DNA from: JASEGV01 sp947085405
GTDB taxonomy: Bacteria > Bacteroidota > Ignavibacteria > UBA10030 > BY39
Length of the DNA stretch: 64,000 nt
Assembly (NCBI GenBank): GCA_947085405.1
Contig: CAMTWO010000019.1
Coordinates: 38,972 to 102,971 of the forward strand
Direction: 5' to 3'
Shown: positions 26,085 through 34,484 of the stretch, piece by piece
Layout of the letters: the number at the start of each line of letters is the position of its first letter
How positions within the stretch are numbered: position 1 is the first letter of the stretch
Program-made: the position numbers and the translations under genes
Notes under the pieces: generated by a model
What the model saw: only the letters and a program-made list of their open reading frames with translations
What the model was told of the DNA's origin: nothing
The model's database searches: none

Positions 26085-28019
26085 ATGGCTGGTAAAATAA
26101 TTGGAATCGATTTAGGAACTACTAACTCAGTTGTTGCCGTAATGGAAGGTAACGACCCGGTCGTAATTGCGAATCCGGAAGGTTCGCGCACAACTCCATC
26201 GGTTGTGGCATTTACAAAATCCGGTGAACGACTTGTTGGACAAGCGGCAAAGCGGCAAGCAGTAACGAACTCGCAAAACACGGTGTTTTCTATCAAACGA
26301 TTTATGGGACGGTTCCATAACGAAGTAAATGAGGAAATGAAACTCGTTCCATATAAAGTAATACAAGGAGATAACAATACCGCACGAGTCCAGATAGACG
26401 ATCGTGTGTATTCGCCGCCGGAAATCAGCGCTATGGTTCTGCAAAAAATGAAACAGACTGCCGAAGATTATTTAGGACAAAAAATTACAGAAGCAGTTAT
26501 TACTGTTCCCGCTTACTTCAACGATGCTCAACGTCAGGCAACAAAAGAAGCGGGAGAAATTGCAGGGCTAAACGTCAGACGCATTATCAACGAGCCAACG
26601 GCTGCTGCTTTGGCTTATGGGCTTGATAAAAAGGCGAAGGATATGAAAGTTGCAGTCTTTGATTTGGGCGGCGGAACTTTCGATATTTCGATACTTGAAC
26701 TTGGCGATGGCGTGTTCGAAGTTAAATCGACAAACGGCGATACTCACCTTGGTGGCGATAACTTCGATCATCGCATCGTGGATTATCTCGCAGACGAATT
26801 CAAGAAAAACGAAAGTGTCGATTTACGCAAAGACCCGATGGCTTTACAGCGGTTACGCGAAGCAGCCGAAAAAGCAAAAATCGAATTATCACAATTAATG
26901 CAAACCGACGTTAATCTGCCGTTCATCACCGCAACTGCCGATGGTCCAAAACACTTAAATATCAATATCACGAGAGCTAAATTTGAAACACTTGTTTCCG
27001 ATCTCGTTGATCGATGTTTTCATCCGGTTGAAAGGGCGTTAAAAGATTCCGGATTATTGCCAAACCAAATCGACGAGATTATTTTGGTAGGTGGGATGAG
27101 CCGTATGCCGCGTATTCAACAACTTGTAAAAGATATTTTCGGTAAGGAGGGACACAAAGGAGTTAACCCGGACGAGGTCGTTGCTGTAGGGGCTGCTATC
27201 CAAGGCGGAGTTTTAAGCGGCGATGTTACCGACGTGCTTCTGCTTGATGTAACACCGCTATCATTAGGAATTGAGACGCTTGGAAATGTAATGACTGTTT
27301 TAATTCCGTCGAATACCACAATTCCTACAAAGCGGAGCGAAATATTCTCGACTGCAGCCGACAGTCAAACATCTGTAGAAATTCATATCTTACAAGGTGA
27401 ACGACCGATGGCAATCGACAATCGCACATTAGGACGCTTCCATCTAGATGGTATTCCACCGGCGCCACGCGGCGTTCCACAGGTAGAAGTTATATTTGAT
27501 ATAGATGCTAATGGAATGTTACACGTTGCCGCAAAAGATAAAGCAACAAGTAAAGAGCAAAGTATTAGAATTACTTCTTCGAGCGGACTGACAAAAGAAG
27601 AAATCGAGAAAATGAAAACCGATGCCCAGTCGCATGCTGCTGAAGATAAAAAACGCAAAGAAGAAATCGAAACAAAGAACCAAGCCGACAATCTTGTTTT
27701 CCAAACACGCAAGCAGATTACAGATTTGGGAGATAAAATTCCGGCTGATGTCAAATCCAAATTAGAATCGGCTACCGACGCTCTCGATGCCGCCGTTAAA
27801 GCCGGCGTCCATGCCGATATTAAATCGAAAATGGAAACCTTGAACAATGTTTGGAACGAAGCTTCTTCGAAGATGTATGAAAACGTGAAATCGCAGCCGG
27901 GTGCTGAAGGCTTCCAAGCTGGTCAGCAGCAAGCACAACCCGAAGCCGAAGAGAAAAAAGAAAAAGGCAAAGTTGTTGAAGATGCCGATTTCGAAGTAGT
28001 TGAGGATAAAGATAAATAA
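26085..28019 (+). CDS. dnaK: Molecular chaperone DnaK (Hsp70)
   Basis: 644 aa, full length. IGIDLGTTNSVVAVMEG, VPAYFNDAQRQATKEAG, AVFDLGGGTFDISILE and the linker DVLLLDVTPLSLGIET are present, with the C-terminal EDADFEVVEDKDK tail. AAGGAG before ATG. DnaJ and GrpE genes are not in this window. Preceded by a palindromic repeat and not by a visible CIRCE element. Confidence 0.98.
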   Translation: MAGKIIGIDLGTTNSVVAVMEGNDPVVIANPEGSRTTPSVVAFTKSGERLVGQAAKRQAVTNSQNTVFSIKRFMGRFHNEVNEEMKLVPYKVIQGDNNTARVQIDDRVYSPPEISAMVLQKMKQTAEDYLGQKITEAVITVPAYFNDAQRQATKEAGEIAGLNVRRIINEPTAAALAYGLDKKAKDMKVAVFDLGGGTFDISILELGDGVFEVKSTNGDTHLGGDNFDHRIVDYLADEFKKNESVDLRKDPMALQRLREAAEKAKIELSQLMQTDVNLPFITATADGPKHLNINITRAKFETLVSDLVDRCFHPVERALKDSGLLPNQIDEIILVGGMSRMPRIQQLVKDIFGKEGHKGVNPDEVVAVGAAIQGGVLSGDVTDVLLLDVTPLSLGIETLGNVMTVLIPSNTTIPTKRSEIFSTAADSQTSVEIHILQGERPMAIDNRTLGRFHLDGIPPAPRGVPQVEVIFDIDANGMLHVAAKDKATSKEQSIRITSSSGLTKEEIEKMKTDAQSHAAEDKKRKEEIETKNQADNLVFQTRKQITDLGDKIPADVKSKLESATDALDAAVKAGVHADIKSKMETLNNVWNEASSKMYENVKSQPGAEGFQAGQQQAQPEAEEKKEKGKVVEDADFEVVEDKDK

Positions 28020-28534
28020 TCTGTAAGTAAAAAATAGTATGTAGTATGTAGTAAGTAGTAGGATTCGTTGGAAAGGCGGAAGTCCGATTGAATCGGTTAC
28101 CGCCTTCCAAGATTTCCAGAGGTCGTGTGATAACTGTCGGAACTCATCCCCTGCCCCTTCTCTTAAAAAGAGAAGGGGAGAATTGAGCGCAGATTTAGCA
28201 AGTCCCTCTCTTCGTAAGAGAGGACTGCCCGCCTCTGCGAATTCGTTGAGGCAGGCGGGGATTTTCCCGAAGGGATGCCTTTGGCAAGGGTGAGTTCGGT
28301 ATTATAACACGGTCTGTCCAGCCGAAAGATAAACAAGAAGCAATCAAATTTGTGTTGGAAAAAAAAGCCGGCAAGAAAATGGAAGAACAAGAAAGTGGAA
28401 AAGAAAATAATTCCGAAACTCGAATTTCTAATAACGAAACAAATGCGAACTCCAAAATCTGAAATCCGACCTGCCCGCTAAAGCCTCGGTGAAGGCGGGA
28501 ATCTGAAATCCACCGGAGTTTAACTGAGACTATT
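28020..28534 (+). other. dnaK-clpB intergenic region: repeat insertion with flanking coding-like remnants
   Basis: 515 bases without an intact gene. The centre is a 191-bp dispersed repeat (28125-28315). On its left, one frame reads IRWKGGSPIESVTAFQDFQR; on its right, another reads DKQEAIKFVLEKKAGKKMEE to a stop at about 28462. These could be the two halves of a small gene split by the repeat, but neither half is recognised. A further small GC-rich hairpin lies near 28470-28500. Confidence 0.4.
28125..28315 (+). repeat. 191-bp dispersed repeat, copy A
   Basis: Contains three nested hairpins (CCCCTTCTCT/AGAGAAGGGG, CCTCTCTTCGTAAGAGAGG, and CCTGCCCGCCTC/GAGGCAGGCGGGG). An inverted copy, about 97 percent identical by eye (about 5 differences), is at 63809-64000. 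No open frame; MITE-like or other noncoding repeat. Confidence 0.85.
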
Positions 28535-31174
28535 ATGCAATTCCAAAAATTCACAATAAAATCGCAGGAAGCTGTACAAACGGCACAGGAAATTGCCGCG
28601 AGTTACAGCAATCAGGCAATCGAACCCGAACACTTGTTAGCGGCGCTTGTTCAGGATTCTGAAGGCGTTGTTGTTTCTGTTCTTAATAAGATTGGTGCAA
28701 ATTTAAACTACATCAAAATAAAAATTAATGAAGCGATTGAAAAACTTCCGAAAATTACAGGTGCGGGAGCCGGTAATCAATATATAAGTTCAACTCTCAC
28801 ACAACTTTTTGAATTCGCTTTAAAAGAAGCTCACCAATTAAAAGACGATTATGTAAGCACAGAACATTTGCTAATAGGTATTTTGGAAGCGAAGCAATCA
28901 ACCGCTGCCAAGATTTTACAAAGTCAAGGTGTTACAAAAGAAGAAATTTACAAAGCCCTCAAAGATATACGCGGGACACAGCGCGTAACCGACCAAACTC
29001 CTGAAGAAAAATACAAGGCATTACAACGCTTTGGTCGCGATTTAAACGAACTTGCACAAAAAGGAAAACTCGATCCTGTAATTGGAAGGGACGAAGAAAT
29101 CCGACGTGTGCTGCAAGTGCTATCGCGCCGAACCAAAAATAATCCTGTGTTAATTGGTGAACCCGGTGTAGGAAAAACTGCAATCGCTGAAGGAATTGCA
29201 ACACGCATTGTGCAAGGCGATGTTCCCGAAAGTTTAAAGTCGAAAAGAATTGTGGCGTTGGACTTAGGGGCACTTGTAGCGGGAACAAGTTTTCGCGGGC
29301 AGTTTGAAGAACGCCTGAAAGCTGTTTTAAAGGAAGTAACCGATTCGGACGGCGAAATTATTTTATTTATTGATGAACTGCATACGCTTGTAGGTGCGGG
29401 GGCGGCGCAGGGCGCTGTCGATGCGGCTAATATGTTGAAGCCGGCATTAGCAAAAGGCGATTTGCACGCAATCGGTGCTACAACTATTGATGAGTATCGC
29501 AAGCATATCGAAAAAGATGCGGCTCTTGAACGGCGATTCCAGCCTGTGCTGATTAACGAACCAAGCATCGAAGAAACAATTTCGATTTTGCGCGGACTTA
29601 AAGAGCGGTATGAAGTTCATCACGGCGTCCGGATTACTGACGGCGCCTTGATAAGTGCTGCTGAGTTGAGCCACCGGTATATCAGCGACCGCTTTTTACC
29701 AGACAAAGCGATTGATTTGATTGACGAAGCGGCTTCCAAACTTCGTATCGAAATAGATTCGTTGCCCGAAGAACTCGATGAAGTTGAACGTAAAATCAAA
29801 CATTTAGAAATAGAACGCGAAGCCATTAAACGGGAGTTGATTGATTATTCAAATGAATTGAAAAAAGAAAGCATCGAAGAACGACTCAATCAGATAGGAA
29901 AAGAAATTTCTGAAATAAACGCGAAGAGTTTAGAATTAAAAGCCCATTGGCAGAACGAGAAAGACCTGATTCATTCGATTCGAAAGATGAAGGAAGATAT
30001 AAAAAATGCCAAGCAGGAAATCGAGATACGTGAACGCGATGGCGACTTGGCACGAGTTGCCGAGTTAAAATACGGTGTGATAAATTCGATTGAAAAAGAT
30101 TTGAAAGCTACTTCGGGAAAATTACAGGAAATTCAAAAAGGAAGAAAAATGCTTCGTGAAGAAGTTGATTCGGAAGATATCGCACAGGTAGTAGCAAAGT
30201 GGACAGGAATTCCTGTTACGCGTCTGGTTGAAGGCGAGCGGCAAAAGTTATTGCATTTAGAAAATAGTTTGCACCAAAGAGTTGTCGGGCAGGAAGAAGC
30301 GGTGCGGGCAGTGAGTGAAGCAATCCGAAGAAGTAGAGCAGGTTTGCAGGACGAGAAGAAGCCAATCGGTTCGTTTATTTTTTTAGGAACAACAGGTGTT
30401 GGAAAAACGGAACTTGCACGCGCATTGGCAGAAGTATTATTCAACGACGAGAACGCACTTGTCCGTATTGATATGAGTGAATATATGGAAAAATTTTCCG
30501 TATCCCGTTTAATCGGTGCACCTCCGGGATATGTTGGTTACGAGGAAGGTGGTCAGCTCACTGAGGCAGTCCGCCGCAAACCTTACTCGGTTGTTCTACT
30601 CGATGAAATTGAAAAAGCACATCCCGAAGTTTTTGATGTATTGCTGCAACTGCTTGATGACGGACGGCTTACCGACAGCAAAGGGAAGACTGTTAATTTC
30701 AAGAATACGATTATAATAATGACTTCAAATATCGGAACGCCGTTGATTCAGGATAATATGCACTTATTAAACAGCGAAAGGCGTGACGAAATATTCAGTG
30801 AGTTGAAAGCCCGATTATTCGATTTGCTGCGGCAAACAATACGGCCTGAATTTATGAACCGTATCGATGATATAATACTTTTTAAACCACTTTCGATTGA
30901 AGACATCCGGAGTATTGTCGATATCCAACTCAAGCGACTCGAGTCGATGATGCAAAAAAATGGAATTAAGTTGATTGTTGGAGATGAAGCAAAAGATTGG
31001 CTCGCAAAGCTGGGTTACGAACCAAGTTATGGTGCGCGACCATTAAAACGAACAATACAGAAATATATCGTCAATCATCTTTCCGAAAAAATCTTATCCA
31101 ACGAAGTTGTTGCCGGCGATACAGTTGAAGTTCGGTTGGATAAACGCGGATTGATTGAGTTTATGAAATTGTGA
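28535..31174 (+). CDS. clpB: ATP-dependent disaggregase ClpB
   Basis: 879 aa. Clp N-domain, first AAA module with Walker A GEPGVGKTAIAEG and Walker B IILFIDELHT, coiled-coil middle domain (about 410-530, ERKIKHLEIEREAIKRELI), second AAA module with GTTGVGKTELARA and VVLLDEIEKAHPE, and C-terminal D2 small domain. It works with DnaK and Hsp20 to dissolve aggregates. Its 3' end (31123-31206) is repeated 444 bp downstream. Confidence 0.97.
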   Translation: MQFQKFTIKSQEAVQTAQEIAASYSNQAIEPEHLLAALVQDSEGVVVSVLNKIGANLNYIKIKINEAIEKLPKITGAGAGNQYISSTLTQLFEFALKEAHQLKDDYVSTEHLLIGILEAKQSTAAKILQSQGVTKEEIYKALKDIRGTQRVTDQTPEEKYKALQRFGRDLNELAQKGKLDPVIGRDEEIRRVLQVLSRRTKNNPVLIGEPGVGKTAIAEGIATRIVQGDVPESLKSKRIVALDLGALVAGTSFRGQFEERLKAVLKEVTDSDGEIILFIDELHTLVGAGAAQGAVDAANMLKPALAKGDLHAIGATTIDEYRKHIEKDAALERRFQPVLINEPSIEETISILRGLKERYEVHHGVRITDGALISAAELSHRYISDRFLPDKAIDLIDEAASKLRIEIDSLPEELDEVERKIKHLEIEREAIKRELIDYSNELKKESIEERLNQIGKEISEINAKSLELKAHWQNEKDLIHSIRKMKEDIKNAKQEIEIRERDGDLARVAELKYGVINSIEKDLKATSGKLQEIQKGRKMLREEVDSEDIAQVVAKWTGIPVTRLVEGERQKLLHLENSLHQRVVGQEEAVRAVSEAIRRSRAGLQDEKKPIGSFIFLGTTGVGKTELARALAEVLFNDENALVRIDMSEYMEKFSVSRLIGAPPGYVGYEEGGQLTEAVRRKPYSVVLLDEIEKAHPEVFDVLLQLLDDGRLTDSKGKTVNFKNTIIIMTSNIGTPLIQDNMHLLNSERRDEIFSELKARLFDLLRQTIRPEFMNRIDDIILFKPLSIEDIRSIVDIQLKRLESMMQKNGIKLIVGDEAKDWLAKLGYEPSYGARPLKRTIQKYIVNHLSEKILSNEVVAGDTVEVRLDKRGLIEFMKL

Positions 31175-31206
31175 GATTGAAAAGAATCAACCTCGAAACA
31201 TTTTTT
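31123..31206 (+). repeat. clpB 3'-end direct repeat, copy 1
   Basis: 84 bp from the last 17 codons of clpB through the terminator stem and T-run. Differs from copy 2 at only two bases; one of them disrupts the terminator stem (CAACCTC here, CAATCTC in copy 2). Confidence 0.9.
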
Positions 31207-31566
31207 CCTGCCTTCCGCGCCTTTTTTTAAAAAACAAAAAATCTTTAGAAATATTACCAAAAAACCGCATTATTCTCTTGGATTTTGGTGTCCCAGTGGG
31301 TAAGACAGAATACTTTCTATATAACATACTACAAACATTTGAGTCCTACGGACTCGATTCTAAGAGATGTCTATAGAATATGAAAAATAAATAATACCGA
31401 CTCCATTAGGAGTCGAATGTTTGTAGAAAGAAACAAAAATAATACCGACTCCAGCGGAGTCGAATGTTTTATTGAAACATTTTTAGAAGAAACAAAAAAT
31501 CTTTAGAAATTTTGACAGAAATCTAATTTTACTTTTGGTTTTGGGTGTCCCAGTGCGTAAGACGGG
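31207..31566 (+). repeat. 360-bp repeat-rich insert between clpB end copies
   Basis: Has its own internal direct repeat: AATCTTTAGAAAT followed about 35 bases later by GGTGTCCCAGTG(G/C)GTAAGAC, at about 31238-31308 and again at 31497-31563. Between them are three copies of the palindromic element with tail GAATGTTTGTAG (one inverted at 31331-31356, two direct at 31398-31427 and 31446-31470). No gene. Confidence 0.8.
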
Positions 31567-31650
31567 AGTTGAAGTTCGGTTGGATAAACGCGGATTGATT
31601 GAGTTTGTGAAATTGTGAGATTGAAAAGAATCAATCTCGAAACATTTTTT
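31567..31650 (+). repeat. clpB 3'-end direct repeat, copy 2, overlapping the ettA end
   Basis: Codes the end of ClpB (EVRLDKRGLIEFVKL, stop) with no gene before it. The last 20 bases also code the final residues MFRD of EttA on the other strand, so this copy keeps the original clpB-ettA convergent junction. Confidence 0.9.
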
Positions 31651-31651
31651 T
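31617..31651 (+). terminator. Terminator in clpB-end copy 2
   Basis: GAGATTGA-AAAGAA-TCAATCTC perfect 8-bp stem, then GAAACA and seven T. The copy next to clpB (31173-31206) has one mismatch in the same stem. Confidence 0.55.
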
Positions 31652-33304
31652 ATACTTAATCCGGTGCGGTCTGTCGGTTTCGATTCCTAAAATTTTCTTT
31701 CTGTGTTCTTCATACTCGGTGTAATTACCATCAAACCAAATAGCTTTGCTATCCCCCTCGAAGGCAAGTATGTGGGTTGCTACTCGGTCGAGGAACCAAC
31801 GATCGTGAGAAATAATCACAGCACAACCGGCGAAGTTCAAAAGCGCCTCTTCAAGCGCTCGAAGTGTGTTCACATCGAGGTCGTTAGTCGGTTCGTCGAG
31901 TAATAAAACGTTTGCACCTGCTCTTAAAACTTTTGCAAGATGCACACGGTTTCGCTCGCCGCCTGAAAGTGCGTCCGTCGGTTTTTGCTGATCTGTTCCG
32001 CTGAAATTAAATCGTGCAACATACGCGCGCGAGTTCACCTCGCGGTTACCTAACATTATCAAATCTTCACCGCCGGAAATTTCCTGCCAAATTGTTTTTT
32101 GCGGATCGAGCGGACGATTTTGATCGACATACGCAAGTTTAACTGTATCACCAAGTATAATTGTGCCGGCATCAGGTTTTTCTGGTCCGGTAATCATGCG
32201 AAATAGTGTAGTTTTACCTGCCCCGTTCGGACCTATAATTCCGATAATACCGCCTGCGGGTAAACTAAAGTTCAGGTCTTCATAAAGAATAATATCGCCA
32301 AACGCTTTGATGACATTTTCAGCACGAATGACGATGTCGCCCAATCGTGGTCCGGGTGGTATGTAAATTTCGATATCTTCATTACGTTTGTCGCTATCTT
32401 CGGTAAGCATTTTTTCGTAAGCTGCAATCCGTGCTTTACTTTTTGCGTGTCGGCCTTTGGGATTTAACCTTATCCAATCCAATTCCCGTTGCAATACTTT
32501 TTGTCTTTTTGATTCTTGTTTTTCTTCAACAAATAACCGTGCCTTCTTTTGTTCAAGCCACGATGTGTAATTTCCTTGGAAGGGAATCCCTTCGCCGCGG
32601 TCAAGTTCAAGAATCCATCCGGCAACATTATCAAGAAAATAACGATCGTGAGTAACGGCTATGACGGTTCCTTTATACTGCGAGAGATGCTGCTCAAGCC
32701 ATCCAACCGATTCTGCGTCAAGGTGATTTGTCGGTTCGTCAAGCAACAAAACATCAGGTTCTTGAAGCAGGAGCCGGCATAATGCAACACGTCGCCTCTC
32801 GCCGCCTGATATAACCGAAACTAAAGTTTCACCCGGCGGGCATCGCAGTGCATCCATTGCTTGCTCAAGTTTGCTGTCGATGTCCCAAGCACTGATATGA
32901 TCGATTTTTTCCTGAAGCATCGCTTGTTTTTCAAGTAATGCATCGAAATCGACATCCGGTTCTGAAAACATTGCATTGACAGATTCGAATTCCTTCAATA
33001 AATTGACTGATTCGTGTGCCCCTTCTTCAACAATTTCTTTCACGGTTTTATTCGGGTCCAACTCAGGTTCCTGTGAAAGGTACCCGAATGTTATTCCTTT
33101 TTGAGCGGTAATCTCTCCGAGATAATCTTTATCGACACCGGCGATGATTCGAAGAAGCGTACTTTTACCGGAACCGTTCAAGCCTAACACACCGATCTTC
33201 GCACCATAAAAGAAAGATAGATATATATCCTTTAAAACCTGCTTGTTGGGTTTGTGAACCTTACCAACACCAATCATCGAAAAAATTATTTTATTATCAG
33301 TCAT
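31631..33304 (-). CDS. ettA: Energy-dependent translational throttle protein EttA (ABC-F ATPase)
   Basis: 557 aa, two ABC domains with Walker A GLNGSGKSTL and GPNGAGKTTL, signature SGGERRRVALCRLLL and SGGERNRVHLAKVLR. The arm and linker region (LEQKKARLFVEEKQESKRQK) and the PHRIKYKKM C terminus fit EttA rather than Uup or drug-resistance ABC-F proteins. EttA binds the ribosomal E site and tunes initiation by the ATP/ADP ratio. Stop codon TGA lies in the shared clpB-ettA terminator. Confidence 0.95.
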   Translation of the reverse strand: MTDNKIIFSMIGVGKVHKPNKQVLKDIYLSFFYGAKIGVLGLNGSGKSTLLRIIAGVDKDYLGEITAQKGITFGYLSQEPELDPNKTVKEIVEEGAHESVNLLKEFESVNAMFSEPDVDFDALLEKQAMLQEKIDHISAWDIDSKLEQAMDALRCPPGETLVSVISGGERRRVALCRLLLQEPDVLLLDEPTNHLDAESVGWLEQHLSQYKGTVIAVTHDRYFLDNVAGWILELDRGEGIPFQGNYTSWLEQKKARLFVEEKQESKRQKVLQRELDWIRLNPKGRHAKSKARIAAYEKMLTEDSDKRNEDIEIYIPPGPRLGDIVIRAENVIKAFGDIILYEDLNFSLPAGGIIGIIGPNGAGKTTLFRMITGPEKPDAGTIILGDTVKLAYVDQNRPLDPQKTIWQEISGGEDLIMLGNREVNSRAYVARFNFSGTDQQKPTDALSGGERNRVHLAKVLRAGANVLLLDEPTNDLDVNTLRALEEALLNFAGCAVIISHDRWFLDRVATHILAFEGDSKAIWFDGNYTEYEEHRKKILGIETDRPHRIKYKKMFRD

Positions 33305-33320
33305 ATTGTAAATGGATTAA

Positions 33321-33349
33321 ATAAAAAAGGTCGAAAAAAATTTCGACCT
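33321..33349 (-). terminator. Terminator of tRNA-Pro
   Basis: On the minus strand AGGTCGAAA-TTTT-TTTCGACCT, a perfect 9-bp stem, followed by TTTTTTAT. It lies directly between the tRNA 3' end and the ettA start, so ettA needs its own promoter or read-through. Confidence 0.75.
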
Positions 33350-33357
33350 AATTATTG

Positions 33358-33432
33358 TCGGGGTGAGAGGATTCGAACCTCCGACTTCTTGGTCCCAAAC
33401 CAAGCGCTCTAACCGGGCTAAGCCACACCCCG
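33358..33432 (-). tRNA. tRNA-Pro (anticodon TGG)
   Basis: 75 nt on the minus strand. Acceptor CGGGGTG pairs with CACCCCG, discriminator A, anticodon arm CTTGG-TTTGGGA-CCAAG giving anticodon TGG, T-arm GGAGGTTCGAATCCTC. CCA is not encoded. The only tRNA seen in the window. Confidence 0.97.
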
Positions 33433-33544
33433 ATAATTAATTAATTTTTTTAACGATATGAATATACGAAAGTATCTATTAACTTGCAATTTGCCGAAAA
33501 TACAATTAATTTTAGTAGAAATATTTCCCACATAATTATATAAT

Positions 33545-33916
33545 ATGAAACATACTACAATACTTTTTGTTGATGACGACGCAGATATTCGCCGGGCTGT
33601 ATCCGATGGTTTAACCGAAAAAGGTTACAAAGTTATTACTGCCGATGGCGGTTTAACAGCTCTGAATTTGCTTGAAACTATTATACCAAATTTAATTATC
33701 ACCGATCTAAGAATGGAACCGATGAACGGTTTCGATTTTTACCAAACGGTGAAAAACAATAAAAAATTTCAAGATATTCCTTGCTTCTTCCTGACAGCGA
33801 TTACCGACCCGCTTGCCGAAAAATACAGCCATGATTTAGGAGTTGACTCGTATCTGATTAAACCAATTGACCTTGATGAGTTGGACTTAGCAATCCGTAC
33901 AAAGTTAAAAATTTGA
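33545..33916 (+). CDS. Single-domain response regulator (CheY-like)
   Basis: 123 aa receiver only: VDDDAD acidic pocket, D54 in IITDLRMEPMNG, T/S at FLTAIT and K in SYLIKPID. No output domain. Followed 24 bases later by a membrane protein with a degenerate kinase dimerisation domain, its probable partner. Confidence 0.92.
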   Translation: MKHTTILFVDDDADIRRAVSDGLTEKGYKVITADGGLTALNLLETIIPNLIITDLRMEPMNGFDFYQTVKNNKKFQDIPCFFLTAITDPLAEKYSHDLGVDSYLIKPIDLDELDLAIRTKLKI

Positions 33917-33940
33917 AGAGAGAAATAGAGAGAGATAGAA

Positions 33941-34483
33941 ATGCAAATTTTCAAAAATAAATTGTTTGAAAAGATAAAAACTTTTGTAAATAAGTACCCA
34001 TTAGTTATCGCAGCAGTCATAATTTACGCTTATTATCTACTTACTTCTGTAAATTTTTTTGAGAACCATAATAAAAAAAAAGGGTTCCTTGATTATGTTT
34101 TACAGTTCGATTCATTGTTCTTTATGTGGTTAGTTACAGCGGCGTATGTGCAAATTCAAAAACTACGCACAGACAAACATAGCCACACTATGCGAAACTT
34201 TCAATTGGAGAAACAGTTGGAATTTCAACAAATCCATACAAAAGTAGTAAACGAAATTTCTGCTCTGCTGCAGGACAACGTGAATAATCCGCTTGCCGTT
34301 ATTTCGATTACTACAAAAGAAATTCGCAGGAAGTTCGAATCGGATACAGAAATAATCCGCTGGCTCGATCGAATTGATTCTTCGATGCAAAGAATTCATA
34401 ATACTATACGCGATATTCAACTCTACGAAACTCAAAAATTACTTGAAGAATCAAACCCGAATTTATCAAAGACGGAAAAGTAA
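33941..34483 (+). CDS. Membrane protein with degenerate HisKA-like domain and no ATPase
   Basis: 180 aa. Two transmembrane helices (about 19-37 and 58-72), a charged linker, then VVNEISALLQDNVNNPLAVISITTKEIRR, which resembles the HisKA dimerisation helix (usually H-E-x-x-x-PL) but has aspartate or asparagine where the histidine should be. No HATPase follows; the protein ends in a short acidic tail. It may be a pseudokinase partner of the upstream receiver. Function unknown. Confidence 0.75.
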   Translation: MQIFKNKLFEKIKTFVNKYPLVIAAVIIYAYYLLTSVNFFENHNKKKGFLDYVLQFDSLFFMWLVTAAYVQIQKLRTDKHSHTMRNFQLEKQLEFQQIHTKVVNEISALLQDNVNNPLAVISITTKEIRRKFESDTEIIRWLDRIDSSMQRIHNTIRDIQLYETQKLLEESNPNLSKTEK

Positions 34484-34484
34484 A

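Noticed and set aside
28949..29568. 206-aa minus-strand open frame inside clpB
   Set aside because: Serine-rich shadow of a strongly coding AAA domain on the plus strand.
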